Below the pieces are notes generated by a model. It was not told where the DNA came from, did no database searches, and saw nothing but the letters and a program-made list of their open reading frames with translations. Position numbers and translations under genes: made by a program. Shown one piece after another: positions 42,833 to 52,883 of a stretch of 64,000 nucleotides of DNA. The DNA is from VBDM01 sp963699535. Its GTDB lineage: Bacteria; Pseudomonadota; Gammaproteobacteria; Burkholderiales; SG8-39. Each line of letters starts with the position of its first letter. Position 1 is the stretch's first letter. The DNA is taken from contig CAVOUJ010000026.1 in the NCBI GenBank assembly GCA_963699535.1, positions 11,898-75,897 of the forward strand, read 5' to 3'.

Positions 42833-43699
42833 TCACTCCACGTACGCCGGCGACTTCGGGATGCTGGCGTTCTGCGTCTTGTCGTGATTGATCCAGAGCT
42901 GCGCCTTGTTGACCTTGACCACCTCGGTGATCTTGTCCATGGACTGGCGGCTCTGCTCCTGGCTGAAGTTGTATACGGGCACGCGCCGGTTCACCCAGTT
43001 GTCCGCGGAATGCGCCACGTCGCCCGACAGCACGACCGCGCCCCGCTTCGGCAGGCGCACGAGCAAAGACTGGTGGCCGGGCGTGTGGCCCGGGGTGGAC
43101 ACGATCGTCACCGATCCGTCCCCGAAGACATCGTAGTCGCCGTTCAGCTTGAGGACGACGTCAGAGCGCAGCTTGTCGTAGTTCAAGGGGTCGAAGCCGA
43201 ACTTGGACGCATTCGGGCCGAACGCGGCTTCGTACTCCGCCTCCTGGATGTACAGCCTCGCCCGGGTGAAGGTGTTGGCGTTGCCGACGTGGTCCGCATG
43301 CATGTGGGAGAAGGCGATATGCGTGACCTCCTCGGGCTTGACTCCGATCTCGGCGAGTTGCGACGAGAGCGTCTTCCTCACGATCGAGCGGATCGCGCCC
43401 TGTCCGCGCGTCACGCCGTTGGGCGACTCGGCGATCGAGTCCGCGAGCCCTGCGTCCCACAGCATCAGCCCCGCGGCGTGGCGTATGAGGTAGCAATGGA
43501 TGCTGAACTCCCCGGGCGTCCCGGCCGCGGTCCCCGGCAGCCACGGCGAGACGTCGTTCGTCTGGTTCTCGCCGCAATCGAACACGTACAAGCGTTCCAC
43601 GCCGCTGGCGGGCGCCGTCGGCTCCTTCGCACACGAGGCGAAGAGCGCCGCTGCCGCCAGGGAGGCGACGCCGAATCCCAAAATCCTTGCCTTGCTCAT
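42833..43699 (-). CDS. metallo-beta-lactamase-fold lipoprotein, N-acyl-homoserine-lactonase-like
   Basis: 288 residues with a lipoprotein signal (VASLAAAALFASCAKEP). The canonical metal motif is SHMHADHVGN (HxHxDH), followed by STPGHTPGHQSLLV, VLSGDVAHSADNW and the late histidine INHDKTQN. The layout matches AttM/AiiB-type lactonases (CYLIRHAAGLMLWDAGLADS near residue 65), but lipid anchoring is unusual for quorum-quenching lactonases. Lactone hydrolysis is an inference; other hydrolase activities are possible. Confidence 0.87.
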   Translation of the reverse strand: MSKARILGFGVASLAAAALFASCAKEPTAPASGVERLYVFDCGENQTNDVSPWLPGTAAGTPGEFSIHCYLIRHAAGLMLWDAGLADSIAESPNGVTRGQGAIRSIVRKTLSSQLAEIGVKPEEVTHIAFSHMHADHVGNANTFTRARLYIQEAEYEAAFGPNASKFGFDPLNYDKLRSDVVLKLNGDYDVFGDGSVTIVSTPGHTPGHQSLLVRLPKRGAVVLSGDVAHSADNWVNRRVPVYNFSQEQSRQSMDKITEVVKVNKAQLWINHDKTQNASIPKSPAYVE

Positions 43700-43707
43700 G
43701 AGGCCTC

Positions 43708-44463
43708 CTAGTCAATTTTCGATTCGTCGCGGTACATGACCTTGTGCCGGGTGTCCTTGATCCAGGCTTCGATCTGCTCCAGGGTCATGTGGTTCCTGGG
43801 GTCGAAACGCTCCCAGCTTCGAATTTGGTCGATCGATTTCTTCCAGCGCTTGTAGGGCGGCTTCGCGGCCGGGCCGAAGCAGAAAATGTCGATGATGGAC
43901 AGATCCTCCGGCACGCCGAGCAGCGGGCGCATCGCGGACTGCGCCGCCTCCTGGCCGATCGCCGTCACCCACCAGACGTTGTAGCCGAGCGCCGCAGCGG
44001 CGAGATGAGCGGACATGGTCGAAGCCGCCACGCTCTGCAGGAGAATGCGCTCGGCGTTCTCGTGGTACTGGCGGTCGAGGTCGCTCCCGTCCATGAGCAC
44101 CGGGAACGCGCGCGTGAAGCGGAAGTCGGCGACCACGACGATCATCCCCGGCGCGGTCTCGAGGCCCCGGTAGTTCGGCGTGGGAAACTTCATCTTGAGC
44201 TTGGCGCGCCTGCGCTGCTCCTCGACGAAATAGTCGGCGATCTTCTTCTTGGTCTCCGGGTTCGTGACGATGATGTAGTGCCAGGGCTGGGCGTTCGCGC
44301 CGGAAGGCGCATGGCGCGCGGCCTCGAGGATGAGATCGTAGTGCTCGCGCGGAACGACGCAGCCGGGGTCGAACGCCCGCGTGGTCAGCCGGCTGCGCAT
44401 GATGTCCAGCAGCGCGTCGCAGCGCGCGCGGAAGCCGGTTGCGCCTTGCATCTGCTCGGTCAC
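43708..44463 (-). CDS. nitroreductase-family flavoprotein
   Basis: 251 residues from GTG 44463, which overlaps the rmuC stop as GTGA. FMN-binding features: MRSRLTTRAFDPGCVVP, EAARHAPSGANAQPWHYIIV, ASTMSAHLAAAALGYNVWWVTAIG. The enzyme uses NAD(P)H to reduce nitro compounds, quinones or similar. Conserved C-terminal residues IDQIRSWERFDPRNHMTLEQIE lie outside the core. It ends 8 bp before the start of the lactonase-like gene, so the three are probably one operon with rmuC. Confidence 0.9.
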   Translation of the reverse strand: MTEQMQGATGFRARCDALLDIMRSRLTTRAFDPGCVVPREHYDLILEAARHAPSGANAQPWHYIIVTNPETKKKIADYFVEEQRRRAKLKMKFPTPNYRGLETAPGMIVVVADFRFTRAFPVLMDGSDLDRQYHENAERILLQSVAASTMSAHLAAAALGYNVWWVTAIGQEAAQSAMRPLLGVPEDLSIIDIFCFGPAAKPPYKRWKKSIDQIRSWERFDPRNHMTLEQIEAWIKDTRHKVMYRDESKID

Positions 44464-45581
44464 TTTCTGTCCGGTTCCAGACGCACGACATTCGCGACGG
44501 GCCGCTCCTCGATTTCGGCCGACTCGATCTGCTGGAAGCGCTGCGAGATCTTCCGGCTCGAGACCTGCACGTCTTCCGCGTCCTGGTGCGCCTGTCGGAT
44601 GTGATCGGCGAGCTTCTTCATGCGCTCGTCGAAACGGCTGAAATCCGCGCCCAGCTTGCCGAGCTCTTCCTTGATGATGTGGATGTGCCTGCGCGTCTCC
44701 ACGTCCTTCAGCACCGCGCGCGCGGTGTTGAGCACCGCCATCAGCGTGGTCGGCGAAACGATCCACACCCTCTTTCCGATCGCGTACTCGACCACCTCGG
44801 GGCTGTAGGCGTGGATCTCGGCGAATACGGCTTCGGCCGGGACGAACATCACCGCGCCGTCGGAGGTTTCGCCGGGGATGATGTACTTCCGGGCGATGTC
44901 GTCGATGTGCTTCCTGACATCGGCCTTGAACTGCTTCTGCGCGAGCGCGCGCTCGGCCTGGTCCGCCTCGCGGTCGAACATGCGGTGGTAGTTCTCCAGG
45001 GGAAACTTCGAGTCGACCGCCACCATTCCGGTGGGCGGCGGCAGCCGCAGCACGCAGTCGGCGCGCGTGCCGTTGGAGAGCGTGTACTGGAATTCGAAAC
45101 CGGCGGGCGGCAGGACGTTCCTCACCAGCGCCTCGAGCTGCACTTCGCCGAAGGCGCCGCGGCTGCGCTTGTCCCCGAGCAGGTCCTGCAGGCTGACGAC
45201 GCTGCCCGTGAGGATCTCGATCTTCTTCTGCGCCTCGTCGATGGTCGCCAGGCGCTGCATCACGTTGACGAAGGTGTCGTTGGTCTTCTTGAAGCCTTCC
45301 TCGAGCCGCTCGTCCACCTTGCCCGCGATCCGGTCCAGGCGCTGGTCGATCTTCGCCGACAAGCGCTCGCTCGACTCGGTGAGATGGCGCCCGAGACGGT
45401 CGCCCTGCTGGGTGAGGCCGGTATGCAGGTCGGTCAGCATCGCGCGGTGCTTTTCTTCCAGGAACGGCGCGATCACCGCGACCGGGTCCTTCAGTCTTCG
45501 CTCCAGCGTCGCGATGCGCCACGCCGCCCAGACGAGGACGAGGAGCGCGACGACCGCGACCGAAAGCGTGATTTCAACCAC
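44460..45581 (-). CDS. rmuC: DNA recombination protein RmuC homologue
   Basis: 373 residues: an N-terminal membrane helix (LSVAVVALLVLVWAAWRI), a coiled coil (~30-130), and the RmuC nuclease-like domain with DLLGDKRSRGAFGEVQLEALV, DSKFPLENYHRM, and VFAEIHAYSPEVVEYAIGKRVWIVSPTTLMAVL. RmuC limits inversions between short repeats in E. coli. The gene is 26 bp downstream of the ABC permease gene. Confidence 0.95.
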   Translation of the reverse strand: MVEITLSVAVVALLVLVWAAWRIATLERRLKDPVAVIAPFLEEKHRAMLTDLHTGLTQQGDRLGRHLTESSERLSAKIDQRLDRIAGKVDERLEEGFKKTNDTFVNVMQRLATIDEAQKKIEILTGSVVSLQDLLGDKRSRGAFGEVQLEALVRNVLPPAGFEFQYTLSNGTRADCVLRLPPPTGMVAVDSKFPLENYHRMFDREADQAERALAQKQFKADVRKHIDDIARKYIIPGETSDGAVMFVPAEAVFAEIHAYSPEVVEYAIGKRVWIVSPTTLMAVLNTARAVLKDVETRRHIHIIKEELGKLGADFSRFDERMKKLADHIRQAHQDAEDVQVSSRKISQRFQQIESAEIEERPVANVVRLEPDRK

Positions 45582-45607
45582 GCCCTATTGTAACGCCGCG
45601 ACCGGAA

Positions 45608-48101
45608 CTAACCCGCTTCCCGCAGCGCCGCCATCGGCGGACGGCTCAGTGCGGCGCGGGCGCCGGCCCAGGCATTGAGGACGACGCAGGCGAGCCCGAG
45701 CGCCGGTCCCGCCAGCCAGATCCAGCCGTTCCAGAAGAACTCGAACTGGAATACGCGCGTCGCGAGCGTCCAGCCGATCGCGCTCGCGCCGAACGCGGCG
45801 AGCAAGCCTGCGATCGCGCCGAGCACGGCGAACTCGGCGCGCTGCGCGGCGAGCACCTGGGCGCGGCTCGCCCCGAGCGCGCGCATCACCGCCGCCTCGT
45901 GCGTGCGCTCGTCCTGGGTCGCGAGCAGCGCCGCGTACAGCACCAGCACGCCCGCCGCCAGCGCGAATGCGAACACGAGCTGCACCGCGCCGATCAGCTG
46001 GTCCATCACGCGCTGCACCTGGGCGAGGATCGCGGTCACGTCGATCACGGTGACGTTCGGGAAGGCCTGCGACAGGCGCAGTGTCAGCAGGGGATCGGCT
46101 CGCGGCGCATGGAAGGCCGCGACGTAGCTCGCCGGAAAGCCCTCGAGCAGCGCGGGAGTGGTGATGAAGAAGAAATTCGGACGCATCGAATCCCAGTCGA
46201 GCTTGCGCACGCTCGTCACCGCCGCGGAGAAGCTGCGGCCGGCGGCGAGGAACTCGAGCGTATCGCCCACGCGGATGCCGAAGCGCTCGGCGATCCAATA
46301 CTCGATCGAGATCGCGCCGCGCTTGAGATCATCCGGGCCGAACCAGGCGCCCGCGGTGACCTTGTTGTCGGGCGGCAGCTCGGTCAGGTACGTCACGTTG
46401 AACTCGCGCTCGATCTGGCGCTTGGCGCGCTCGTCCGAATAGTCCTCCGCTCCCACCGGCTTCCCGTTGACGGCGACCAGGCGCGCCCGCACCATCGGAA
46501 AAGTCTGCGGCGGCTGCTTCACGCCATTGCGATCGAAGAATTCGGCGAGCGGCTGCCTTTGCTCGGGCTGGATGTTGACGAGGAACCGGTCGGGCGCATC
46601 CACGGGGAGCCGCCCGCGCCAGACGTCGATCAGATCGGCCCGGATCACGGTGAGGAGCAGGATCGCGGTGAGCCCGACGGCGATCGCCACGATCTGCACC
46701 GTGTTGGCGCGCGGGCGCCGCAGGAGATTGGCAAGGCCGTAGCGCCAGGAGATGCCTCCGGTCGTCCTGCCGTATCGCCCGATCGCCTTCAAGGCGCCGT
46801 AGCCGAGCGCGGCGAAGATCCCGAAGGCCGCGGCAAAGCCGCCGAACACCCAGGCCGCGAGCTTGAGCTCCCCCGCCTGCCACAGGAGCAGCCCGAACAC
46901 GCTGGCGAAACCCAGTACGTATACAGCGAGGGCGCCCTGGCTCGGGGGGCCGACGTCGCGCCGGATCACCCGCAGCGCCGGGACCTCCTTCAGCTGGAGG
47001 AGCGGCGGAAGCGCGAAGCCGAGGAGGAGTACCAACCCCGTCGCGCCGCCCTGGAGGAGCGGCACGGGCCCGGGCGCCGGCAAGGTCCCCGGGATCAGCG
47101 CCGCGAGCGACCAGGCGACCAGGCTCTGGACGAGCGAAGCCGAGCGCGCAGCCCGCGAGCGACGCACCGAGCGCGAGCAGCAGGAATTCCCAGGCGAACA
47201 GGGCAAAGAGCTGCGATTGGGTCGCGCCCATGCAGCGCATCACGGCGTAGCCGTCGAGGTGCCGCTCCGTGTAGCGCCTCGTTCCGAGCGCCACCGCCAC
47301 GGCCGAGAGGATCACCGCGAGCATGGCGGTGAGCCCGAGGAAGCTCTGCGCCCGATCGAGTCCCGCGCGCACTTCGGGACGCGCGTTCTCGAGGCTGTCG
47401 ATGCGCTCGCCACGGCCGAGTCGCGCCCTCGCCCATAGCTCGAACTGCCGCAGCGATTCTCTCTCGCCTGCGGCGAGGAGCTGGTAGTTGATGCGGCTCC
47501 CGGGCTGCACCAGGCCCGTCGCGGGCAGATCGTCGAGCCGGATCATCACGCGCGGCGCGAAATTCATGAAGGACGCGCCCCGGTCGGGCTCCACGGTCAG
47601 CACGGCATCGACGCGAAAGCGCGCATTGCCCAGCTCGAGCGTGTCGCCGGGCGAAAGCTTGAGCGCCGCCATCATGCGCTCGTCGAGCCACGCGGCGCCC
47701 TGCGGCGGAACCGAGTCGGTGTCCGTGCCCGCGGCGTTCAGGCCCGGCGCAATGCGCAATTTCCCCCGCAAGGGGTAGCCCGGCGTCACGGCCTTCACCG
47801 CCGCGAGCAGGGCCTCCTCCCCCGCCCGCGCCATGCTGACGAAGTTCACGCTCTCCGCCCGGGCGAGGCCGCGCTTCGCGATCTCGTCCGAGAATTCGGG
47901 GCTCCAGGGGTGGTCGGCGGTCATGAGCATGTCCGCGCCCAGCACCTGGTGGGCCTCGCGGGTGAGCGCCTGCCGCACGCGGTCGGCGAAGAAGGCGACG
48001 CTGGTGACGCTTCCCGAAGCGAGCACCAGAGCGAGCGCGAGCACGCGCAACTCGCCCGCGCGAGCGTCGCGCAGCAGCATCCTGAGCGCGAGGTTTAGCA
48101 T
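45608..48101 (-). CDS. ybbP: ABC transporter permease, YbbP type (one frameshift)
   Basis: About 831 residues after repair of a slip near 47150. An N-terminal helix, a MacB-like periplasmic domain (GADMLMTADHPWSPEFSDE..., RVMIRLDDLPATGL), three FtsX-type helices (AMLAVILSAVAVALGTRRYTERHLDGYAVMRCMGA), then further helices, a second periplasmic domain and a second FtsX block ending (ERTHEAAVMRALGASRAQVLAAQ). With its ATPase it forms a putative exporter or lipoprotein-releasing-like system. The neighbourhood with tesA is the same as in E. coli. Start ATG shares its A with the ATPase stop (TGATG). Confidence 0.9.
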
Positions 48102-48804
48102 CAGCCCTTGCCCTCGATGCGACCCGCGACGAGGCGGATCTTCCTCGCGCAGCGGCTCGCGATCGCCTCGTCGTGGGTGACGAGGAGGAGCGTCGTCCGC
48201 GCCTGCGCGTTCAGCTCGAACATGAGCTCGATCACCCCTTCTCCGGTCGCAGCGTCGAGATTGCCGGTGGGCTCGTCGGCGAGGAGGAGCTTGGGCTGTG
48301 TCACGAAGGCGCGCGCGAGGGCGACGCGCTGCTGCTCGCCGCCCGAGAGGGTCTTGGGGTAGTGGCGCAGCCGCTCGGCGAGGCCGACGCGCGCGAGCAT
48401 CTTGCTGCGCGAGCTCCGCCGCGCCGCGGCTCGCCAGAGAGCTCGAGCGGCAGCATCACGTTCTCGAGCGCGTTGAGCGCCGGCAGCAGCTGGAAGGACT
48501 GGAACACGAAGCCGAGCAGCCGCGCGCGCAGCGCCGCGCGCCCGTCCTCGTCGAGGGCGAAGAGGTCGGCGCCGTCCAGGCGCACCGCGCCCGAGCTCGG
48601 CGTATCCAGGCCGGCGAGCAGCCCGAGCAGCGTGGATTTTCCCGATCCCGAGGCGCCGACGATGGCGACCGCCTCGCCGGGCATGATTCCGAGCGAAATG
48701 TCCTGCAAAATGACGAGCTCGTTCGGCCCTGGACTCCCGTTCGCAAGGCGAACGACCTTGGAGAGCCCGGTAGCCTGGACAATAGGTTGGGATGAATCAG
48801 ACAT
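48101..48804 (-). CDS. ybbA: ABC transporter ATPase, YbbA type (one frameshift)
   Basis: About 233 residues of the LolD/MacB class: Walker A GASGSGKSTL, Q-loop GFVFQSFQLLP, signature LSGGEQQR, Walker B LLLADEPTGNLD, H-loop THDEAIA. The frame slips near 48415 between PLELSGEPRR and MLARVGLAERLRHYP. It is partner to the downstream permease. Its ATG (48802-48804 on the top strand as CAT) overlaps the start codon of the divergent tesA gene. Confidence 0.92.
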
Positions 48805-49451
48805 GAGATCGATTTTGTTCGCTGTATTGATTGCGTGCTCCGGGGCGGCGACCGCCGCGCGGACCATACTGGTGTACGGGGACAGCCTCTCGACTGCCTA
48901 CGGTCTTCCACAGAGCGCGGGCTGGGTGGCGCTGCTCGAGGCGCGGCTGAAACAAAGAAGGCTCGATTATACCGTGGCGAACGCGAGCATCAGCGGCGAA
49001 ACCACCGCGGGCGGCGCGGCGCGCATCGAAGCGGTGCTCGCCAAGACCCGGCCCGCGATCGTGATCGTCGAACTGGGCGGCAACGACGGCCTGCGCGGGC
49101 TGCCGGTCGCGAGAGATCAAGGCCAACCTCACCGCCATCATCCGGGCGTCCAAGCGGGCGGGCGCGCGCGTCCTCCTCGTCGGCCTGCAGATGCCGCCCA
49201 ACTACGGCGCGAAATACACCAACGAATTCCGCTCGGCGTTCCGCGAAGTGGCGCGCGACGAACGCACCGCCCTCGTGCCCTTCGTCCTGGAAGGCACGTT
49301 CGAAAAGCGCGAGATGTTCCAGGAGGACAACATCCACCCTTCCGCCGAGGCCCAGCCGATCATCATGGAGAACGTGTGGCGGAGGCTGGCGGGGATGGTG
49401 GTGCCATCCAGTCAAACGTTGATCTGCACGCAGCGCGTTCGGTTAGGTTAG
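48803..49451 (+). CDS. tesA: arylesterase / acyl-CoA thioesterase I (TesA, GDSL family; one frameshift)
   Basis: About 215 residues. A Sec signal (RSILFAVLIACSGAATAA) precedes the GDSL block ILVYGDSLSTAYGL, then ELGGNDGLRG (block III Asn) and the catalytic D-x-x-H in EDNIHPSAEAQPIIMENVW. A slip near 49112 splits it (VAEIKANLTAIIRASKRAGARVLLVGLQMPPNYG follows). It hydrolyses esters and thioesters in the periplasm. The C-terminal 20 residues (SSQTLICTQRVRLG) look unusual, so the true stop may lie slightly earlier. Confidence 0.92.
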
Positions 49452-49652
49452 CTTGGCCCTAGGGATCGAGCGAAGGCTAGGCGACATCAAGGCCGCAACA
49501 CCTCCAACTGCCCAGTTGGAGCAACGGATATAAGCACAAAGTTGAGAGCGCCAATCGACGAGAAGCAGTCCTTTGTTTGAAATGAGCTTCAGAATGCACG
49601 CGATGAACTTGTTCATGGGACCGAAGGCCGGTCTTGTAGGCGCCTAATGCGC
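49452..49652. other. gene-free stretch with two short palindromes
   Basis: No coding potential is seen. It holds CTCCAACTG-CC-CAGTTGGAG (49502-49521) and ATGAAC-TT-GTTCAT (49603-49616). Neither is followed by a T-run, so they are not obvious terminators. Composition is less GC-rich than on either side. Confidence 0.5.
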
Positions 49653-50705
49653 CTAGCCCTGAACGCGGCTAAGGGTAACAACACATTCGGACAGGTCTTT
49701 TTTGCCTGGCGGGTTTGCCCAACTAGGCCAACCAGCTAACACCTTCGCGTCGGGCCGGACCGTAATCTGCCCAGGCGTTATCTCTCCAAAGAACAAGAAT
49801 TCAGAGTTCCCCGGGTCTTGGAGGGCAAGCACGGATTCAACGACCACGCCGGGTATCCCGACGGAATGTGACTTGCCCTCGAGCTGGACCTTGTGCAGGA
49901 GCTCGGCGTTGAAACCGTTCTGGGAAATGTTGAGCTCGCTCAACGCGCCCTCACGTACGCCGCCCGCCCACATAGACTGGATGCGCGCGCATGAAGAGGT
50001 AGCCGTGGCACGGAAGGGTCCCGCTATCAATTGAGATCCCCGCCGCGTGATTGCCAGGGCGTAGACGCGCAGCCGGTCCTGGTAACCGGCCAGATAGAGC
50101 GCCGCATTGGATGCAGTGATGGAATCGGCCCTGCCGTCGAGACTCGTTACGAGCGTGGCACGGAACTTTCCCTGCCGTGCCGGCTCGAGCATCTTCGCCA
50201 TGAAACTGACGGCGAGATAGCCTTCGGCGAGGGACCCAGGCGGGGCGCGCATCGCCTGCTCGGGATGAACAAGGAGCGGGCCTTGTTCTGGTTTCGTATC
50301 GAATCGCCGCTGAAGGAGCTGCTGCGCGTCGCTGTGCCCGTACATCCCGGCCCGGCGAAGCCACATGATGGCGTTGATATTGTCCGCTGCAACGTCCTTT
50401 CCTTCCGCGTAGATGGCCCCCAGAGTGTACTGGGCGTCAGGGGCTTCCTGATCGGCTGCGAGCCGAAGCCATTTCATCGCTTCCACGACGTCTTTCTTGA
50501 CGCCCCAGCCGTTAAGATAGAGCAAGCCCAGCCATGTTTGGCCGGCTGGGTGTTGCTGTGCCGCGGCCTTTCGAAACCACAGCTCGGCCGTCGCGTAGTC
50601 CTTTGGCGTTCCTTGCCCTTCGGCGTGCATGAGGCCGACCCTGCTCTGCGCAAGCGCATCCCCTTGATCGGCGGCCTTTCGATACCACCGCATTGCCTCG
50701 CCCCA
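49653..50705 (-). CDS. Sel1-repeat protein, N-terminus cut by the sequence junction
   Basis: About 350 residues are visible. Four Sel1-type TPR repeats run from the cut end: AMRWYRKAADQGDALAQSRVGLMHAEG, AELWFRKAAAQQHPAGQTWLGLLYLNG, AMKWLRLAADQEAPDAQYTLGAIYAEG and AIMWLRRAGMYGHSDAQQLLQ (each ~36 residues). A ~200-residue C-terminal beta-rich region of unknown type follows (LTTSLDGRADSITASNAALYLAGYQ is near; ends KKDLSECVVTLSRVQG); one or more slips near 49985-50035 may be present. Sel1 proteins act as protein-interaction scaffolds. Translation upstream of 50705 becomes unrelated sequence, so the true 5' part is missing. Confidence 0.78.
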   Translation of the reverse strand, partial: WGEAMRWYRKAADQGDALAQSRVGLMHAEGQGTPKDYATAELWFRKAAAQQHPAGQTWLGLLYLNGWGVKKDVVEAMKWLRLAADQEAPDAQYTLGAIYAEGKDVAADNINAIMWLRRAGMYGHSDAQQLLQRRFDTKPEQGPLLVHPEQAMRAPPGSLAEGYLAVSFMAKMLEPARQGKFRATLVTSLDGRADSITASNAALYLAGYQDRLRVYALAITRRGSQLIAGPFRATATSSCARIQSMWAGGVREGALSELNISQNGFNAELLHKVQLEGKSHSVGIPGVVVESVLALQDPGNSEFLFFGEITPGQITVRPDAKVLAGWPSWANPPGKKDLSECVVTLSRVQG

Positions 50706-50714
50706 ATCTTGCGT
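50696..50714. other. chimeric junction between two genomes (probable)
   Basis: The minus-strand Sel1 gene loses its N-terminal half and the plus-strand E1-beta gene loses its N-terminal two thirds at this same spot. To the left every feature looks betaproteobacterial; to the right, rhizobial. Frameshift density rises sharply on the right. No transposase, repeat or att-like site is present that could explain a natural insertion. Confidence 0.75.
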
Positions 50715-51056
50715 CCGCGCGCGCTCGCGGCGGCGGACAAGCTCAAGGCGGAACACGGCATCGACTGCGAAGTTGTCGATGTACGCTCGCTCGTTCCGCT
50801 CGATACGCAAACCATCCTCGGTTCGGTCGGGCGCACGCACCGTCTGTTCACGGTCGAGGAAAATCCGCGGCTGTGCGGCTGGGGGGCGGAGATCGTCTCC
50901 ATCGTGGCCGACGAGGCGTTCTACGAGCTCGACGGGCCGCCGGTGCGGATCACGACGCCGCATATCCCGCTGCCGGCCGCCGACATCCTCGAGGACATCG
51001 CGCTGCCGACGGTGGAGCGGATCGTGGAGCGGGTGCGAAAGGCGATGCAATCGTAG
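50706..51056 (+). CDS. 2-oxoacid dehydrogenase E1 beta subunit, C-terminal third only
   Basis: About 115 residues of the transketolase C-terminal domain: AADKLKAEHGIDCEVVDVRSLVPLDTQTI, RLFTVEENPRLCGWGAEI and ITTPHIPLPAADILEDIALPTVERIVERV. It matches the beta chain of pyruvate, acetoin or branched-chain dehydrogenases. The N-terminal thiamine-diphosphate part is missing because the gene starts at the junction. The E2 gene at 52884 suggests the original operon encoded a complete complex. Confidence 0.85.
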   Translation: MLRPRALAAADKLKAEHGIDCEVVDVRSLVPLDTQTILGSVGRTHRLFTVEENPRLCGWGAEIVSIVADEAFYELDGPPVRITTPHIPLPAADILEDIALPTVERIVERVRKAMQS

Positions 51057-51064
51057 CAGCGATT

Positions 51065-51176
51065 GTCATCCCGGACGGCCCCAAGGGCCGATCCGGGACC
51101 CAAGCCGCCACGCATGCATGCGCTGAGAGTTGGGTCCCGGCTCTCGTTTCGCTCGGCCGGGATAACAGTAACAAGG
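51065..51176. repeat. rhizobial-type intergenic inverted repeat, copy A
   Basis: A 112-bp element with complementary ends: it begins GTCATCCCGGACGGCCC and ends CTCGGCCGGGATAAC, with internal GGGACCC...GGGTCCC. It has a near match in opposite orientation at 61984-62087. Elements of this form recur between genes in Bradyrhizobium and relatives and fold into a long hairpin in RNA. It fills the gap between the E1-beta tail and the semialdehyde dehydrogenase. Confidence 0.85.
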
Positions 51177-51195
51177 CATGAGTTAGGGACACATC

Positions 51196-52650
51196 ATGTA
51201 CGAAAATCTCCTCGCCAACGTTCCGACCGATCTCTGGATCGGCGGCAAATGGCGCAAGGCCTCCGACGGCGGGCGCTTCGACGTGATCGATCCGGCGACC
51301 GAGAACACGATCGCCTCGGTCGCGAGCGCCACCGTCGACGACGCCAAGGCCGCGGTCGATGCCGCGAGCGACGCGTTCCCGGCTGGGCCGGCAAGAAGCC
51401 GCGCGAGCGCGCCGAGATCCTGCGCAAGTCCTTCGAACTGATCATGCGCGACGCCGAGCGGCTGGCGAAGCTGATCACGATCGAGAACGGCAAGGCGCTG
51501 TCGGATTCGCGCGGCGAGGTCGCCTATGCGGCCGAGTTCTTCCGCTGGAACGCCGAGGAGGCGGTGCGCAATCTCGGCCAGCTCGTACAACGGCGCCGGC
51601 GTCCGGCGCGCGCATCATGGTGCAGCACAAGCCGGCGGGCGTCGCGGTGCTGGTGACGCCGTGGAATTTCCCGGCCGCGATGGCGACGCGCAAGATCGGC
51701 CCGGCGCTCGCGGCCGGCTGCACGGTCGTGCTCAAGCCCGCCTCCGACACGCCGCTCACCATGCTGGCGCTGATGCCGATCCTGGAGGAGGCCGGCGTGC
51801 CGGCGGGCGTGGTCAACGTCATCCCGTCGCGCTCGTCCGGCAAGGTGGTCGAGCGCGATGCTGCACGATCCGCGCGTGCGCGTCGTCTCGTTCACCGGCT
51901 CGACCGAAGTCGGCCGCAAGCTCCTGCACGAGGCCGCCGACAACGTGGTCAAGCCGGCGATGGAGCTCGGCGGCAACGCGCCCTTCATCGTGTTCGACGA
52001 CGCCGACATCGACGCGGCGATCGACGGCGCGATGATCGCCAAGATGCGCAACATGGGCGAGGCCTGCACGGCGGCGAACCGCTTCTATGTGCACGAGAAG
52101 GTGCACGACGAGTTCGCCAAGAAGCTCACCGCCAAGATGAGCGCGCTGAAGATGGGCAACGGCCTCGACGACGGCGTCGCGCTCGGCCCGCTGGTCAACA
52201 AGGACGGCCTCGACAAGGTGGTCGAGCTGGTCGACGACGCGGTGAGGAAGGGCGCGAAGGTGCTCACCGGCGGCAAGGCGCCGGGCGGCAAGGGCTTCTT
52301 CTATCCGGCGACCGTGCTCGCCAACGTGCCCGACGACGCCAAGATGCTGAACGAGGAAATTTTCGGGCCGGTCGCGTCGCTGCAGACCTTCAAGTCGGAG
52401 GACGAAGTCATCAGGCGCGCCAACGACACCGAATACGGCCTCGTCGCCTATCTCTACACCAAGGATCTTGAGCCGCGGCATGCGCGTGTCGGAGCAGCTC
52501 GACTTCGGCATGATCGGGCTCAACCGCGGGCTCGTCTCCGATCCGGCGGCGCCGTTCGGCGGCATGAAGCAGTCCGGCATCGGCCGCGAGGGCGCGCACG
52601 AGGGGCTGATGGAGTTCCTGGAGACGCAATACGTCTCGGTGAGCTGGTGA
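51196..52650 (+). CDS. NAD(P)-dependent succinate-semialdehyde dehydrogenase type enzyme (several frameshifts)
   Basis: About 484 residues when joined over slips near 51382, 51590-51605, 51860 and 52472. Markers: DLWIGGKWRKASDGGRFDVIDPAT, PWNFPAAMATRKIGPALAAGC, SFTGSTEVGRKLL, catalytic Glu in MELGGNAPFIVFDDAD, catalytic Cys in NMGEACTAANRFYV, and FGGMKQSGIGREG. It oxidises succinate semialdehyde or a similar short aldehyde-acid. No gabT aminotransferase is next to it; its neighbours are 2-oxoacid dehydrogenase genes. Confidence 0.9.
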
Positions 52651-52883
52651 ATTACGCCGTCGGATGCAGCTCGGCAGAGCGCGAGGCGCGCTCACTCCCG
52701 CAGCCTTGCGAGGCGAGGGTTCGGAAGCGAGGGTCGCCATTGTGCAGACCTGCAAGCCAGCAACGGCTACCATCCCGGCGCGCACGCGGGCACGTTCATG
52801 CGGGCTGCCCAAACTTGCCGCGATGCTCGCCGACCTCGCCCCGCTCGGCGGGAAGGTAATCCGAGTTCTTGAGGAGCGATGCC

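Noticed and set aside
49502..49521. Terminator after tesA
   Set aside because: The palindrome has only a two-base centre and no T-run on either strand.
50706..51056. Natural gene fusion between the Sel1 protein and the dehydrogenase
   Set aside because: They are on opposite strands and both are truncated at the join.
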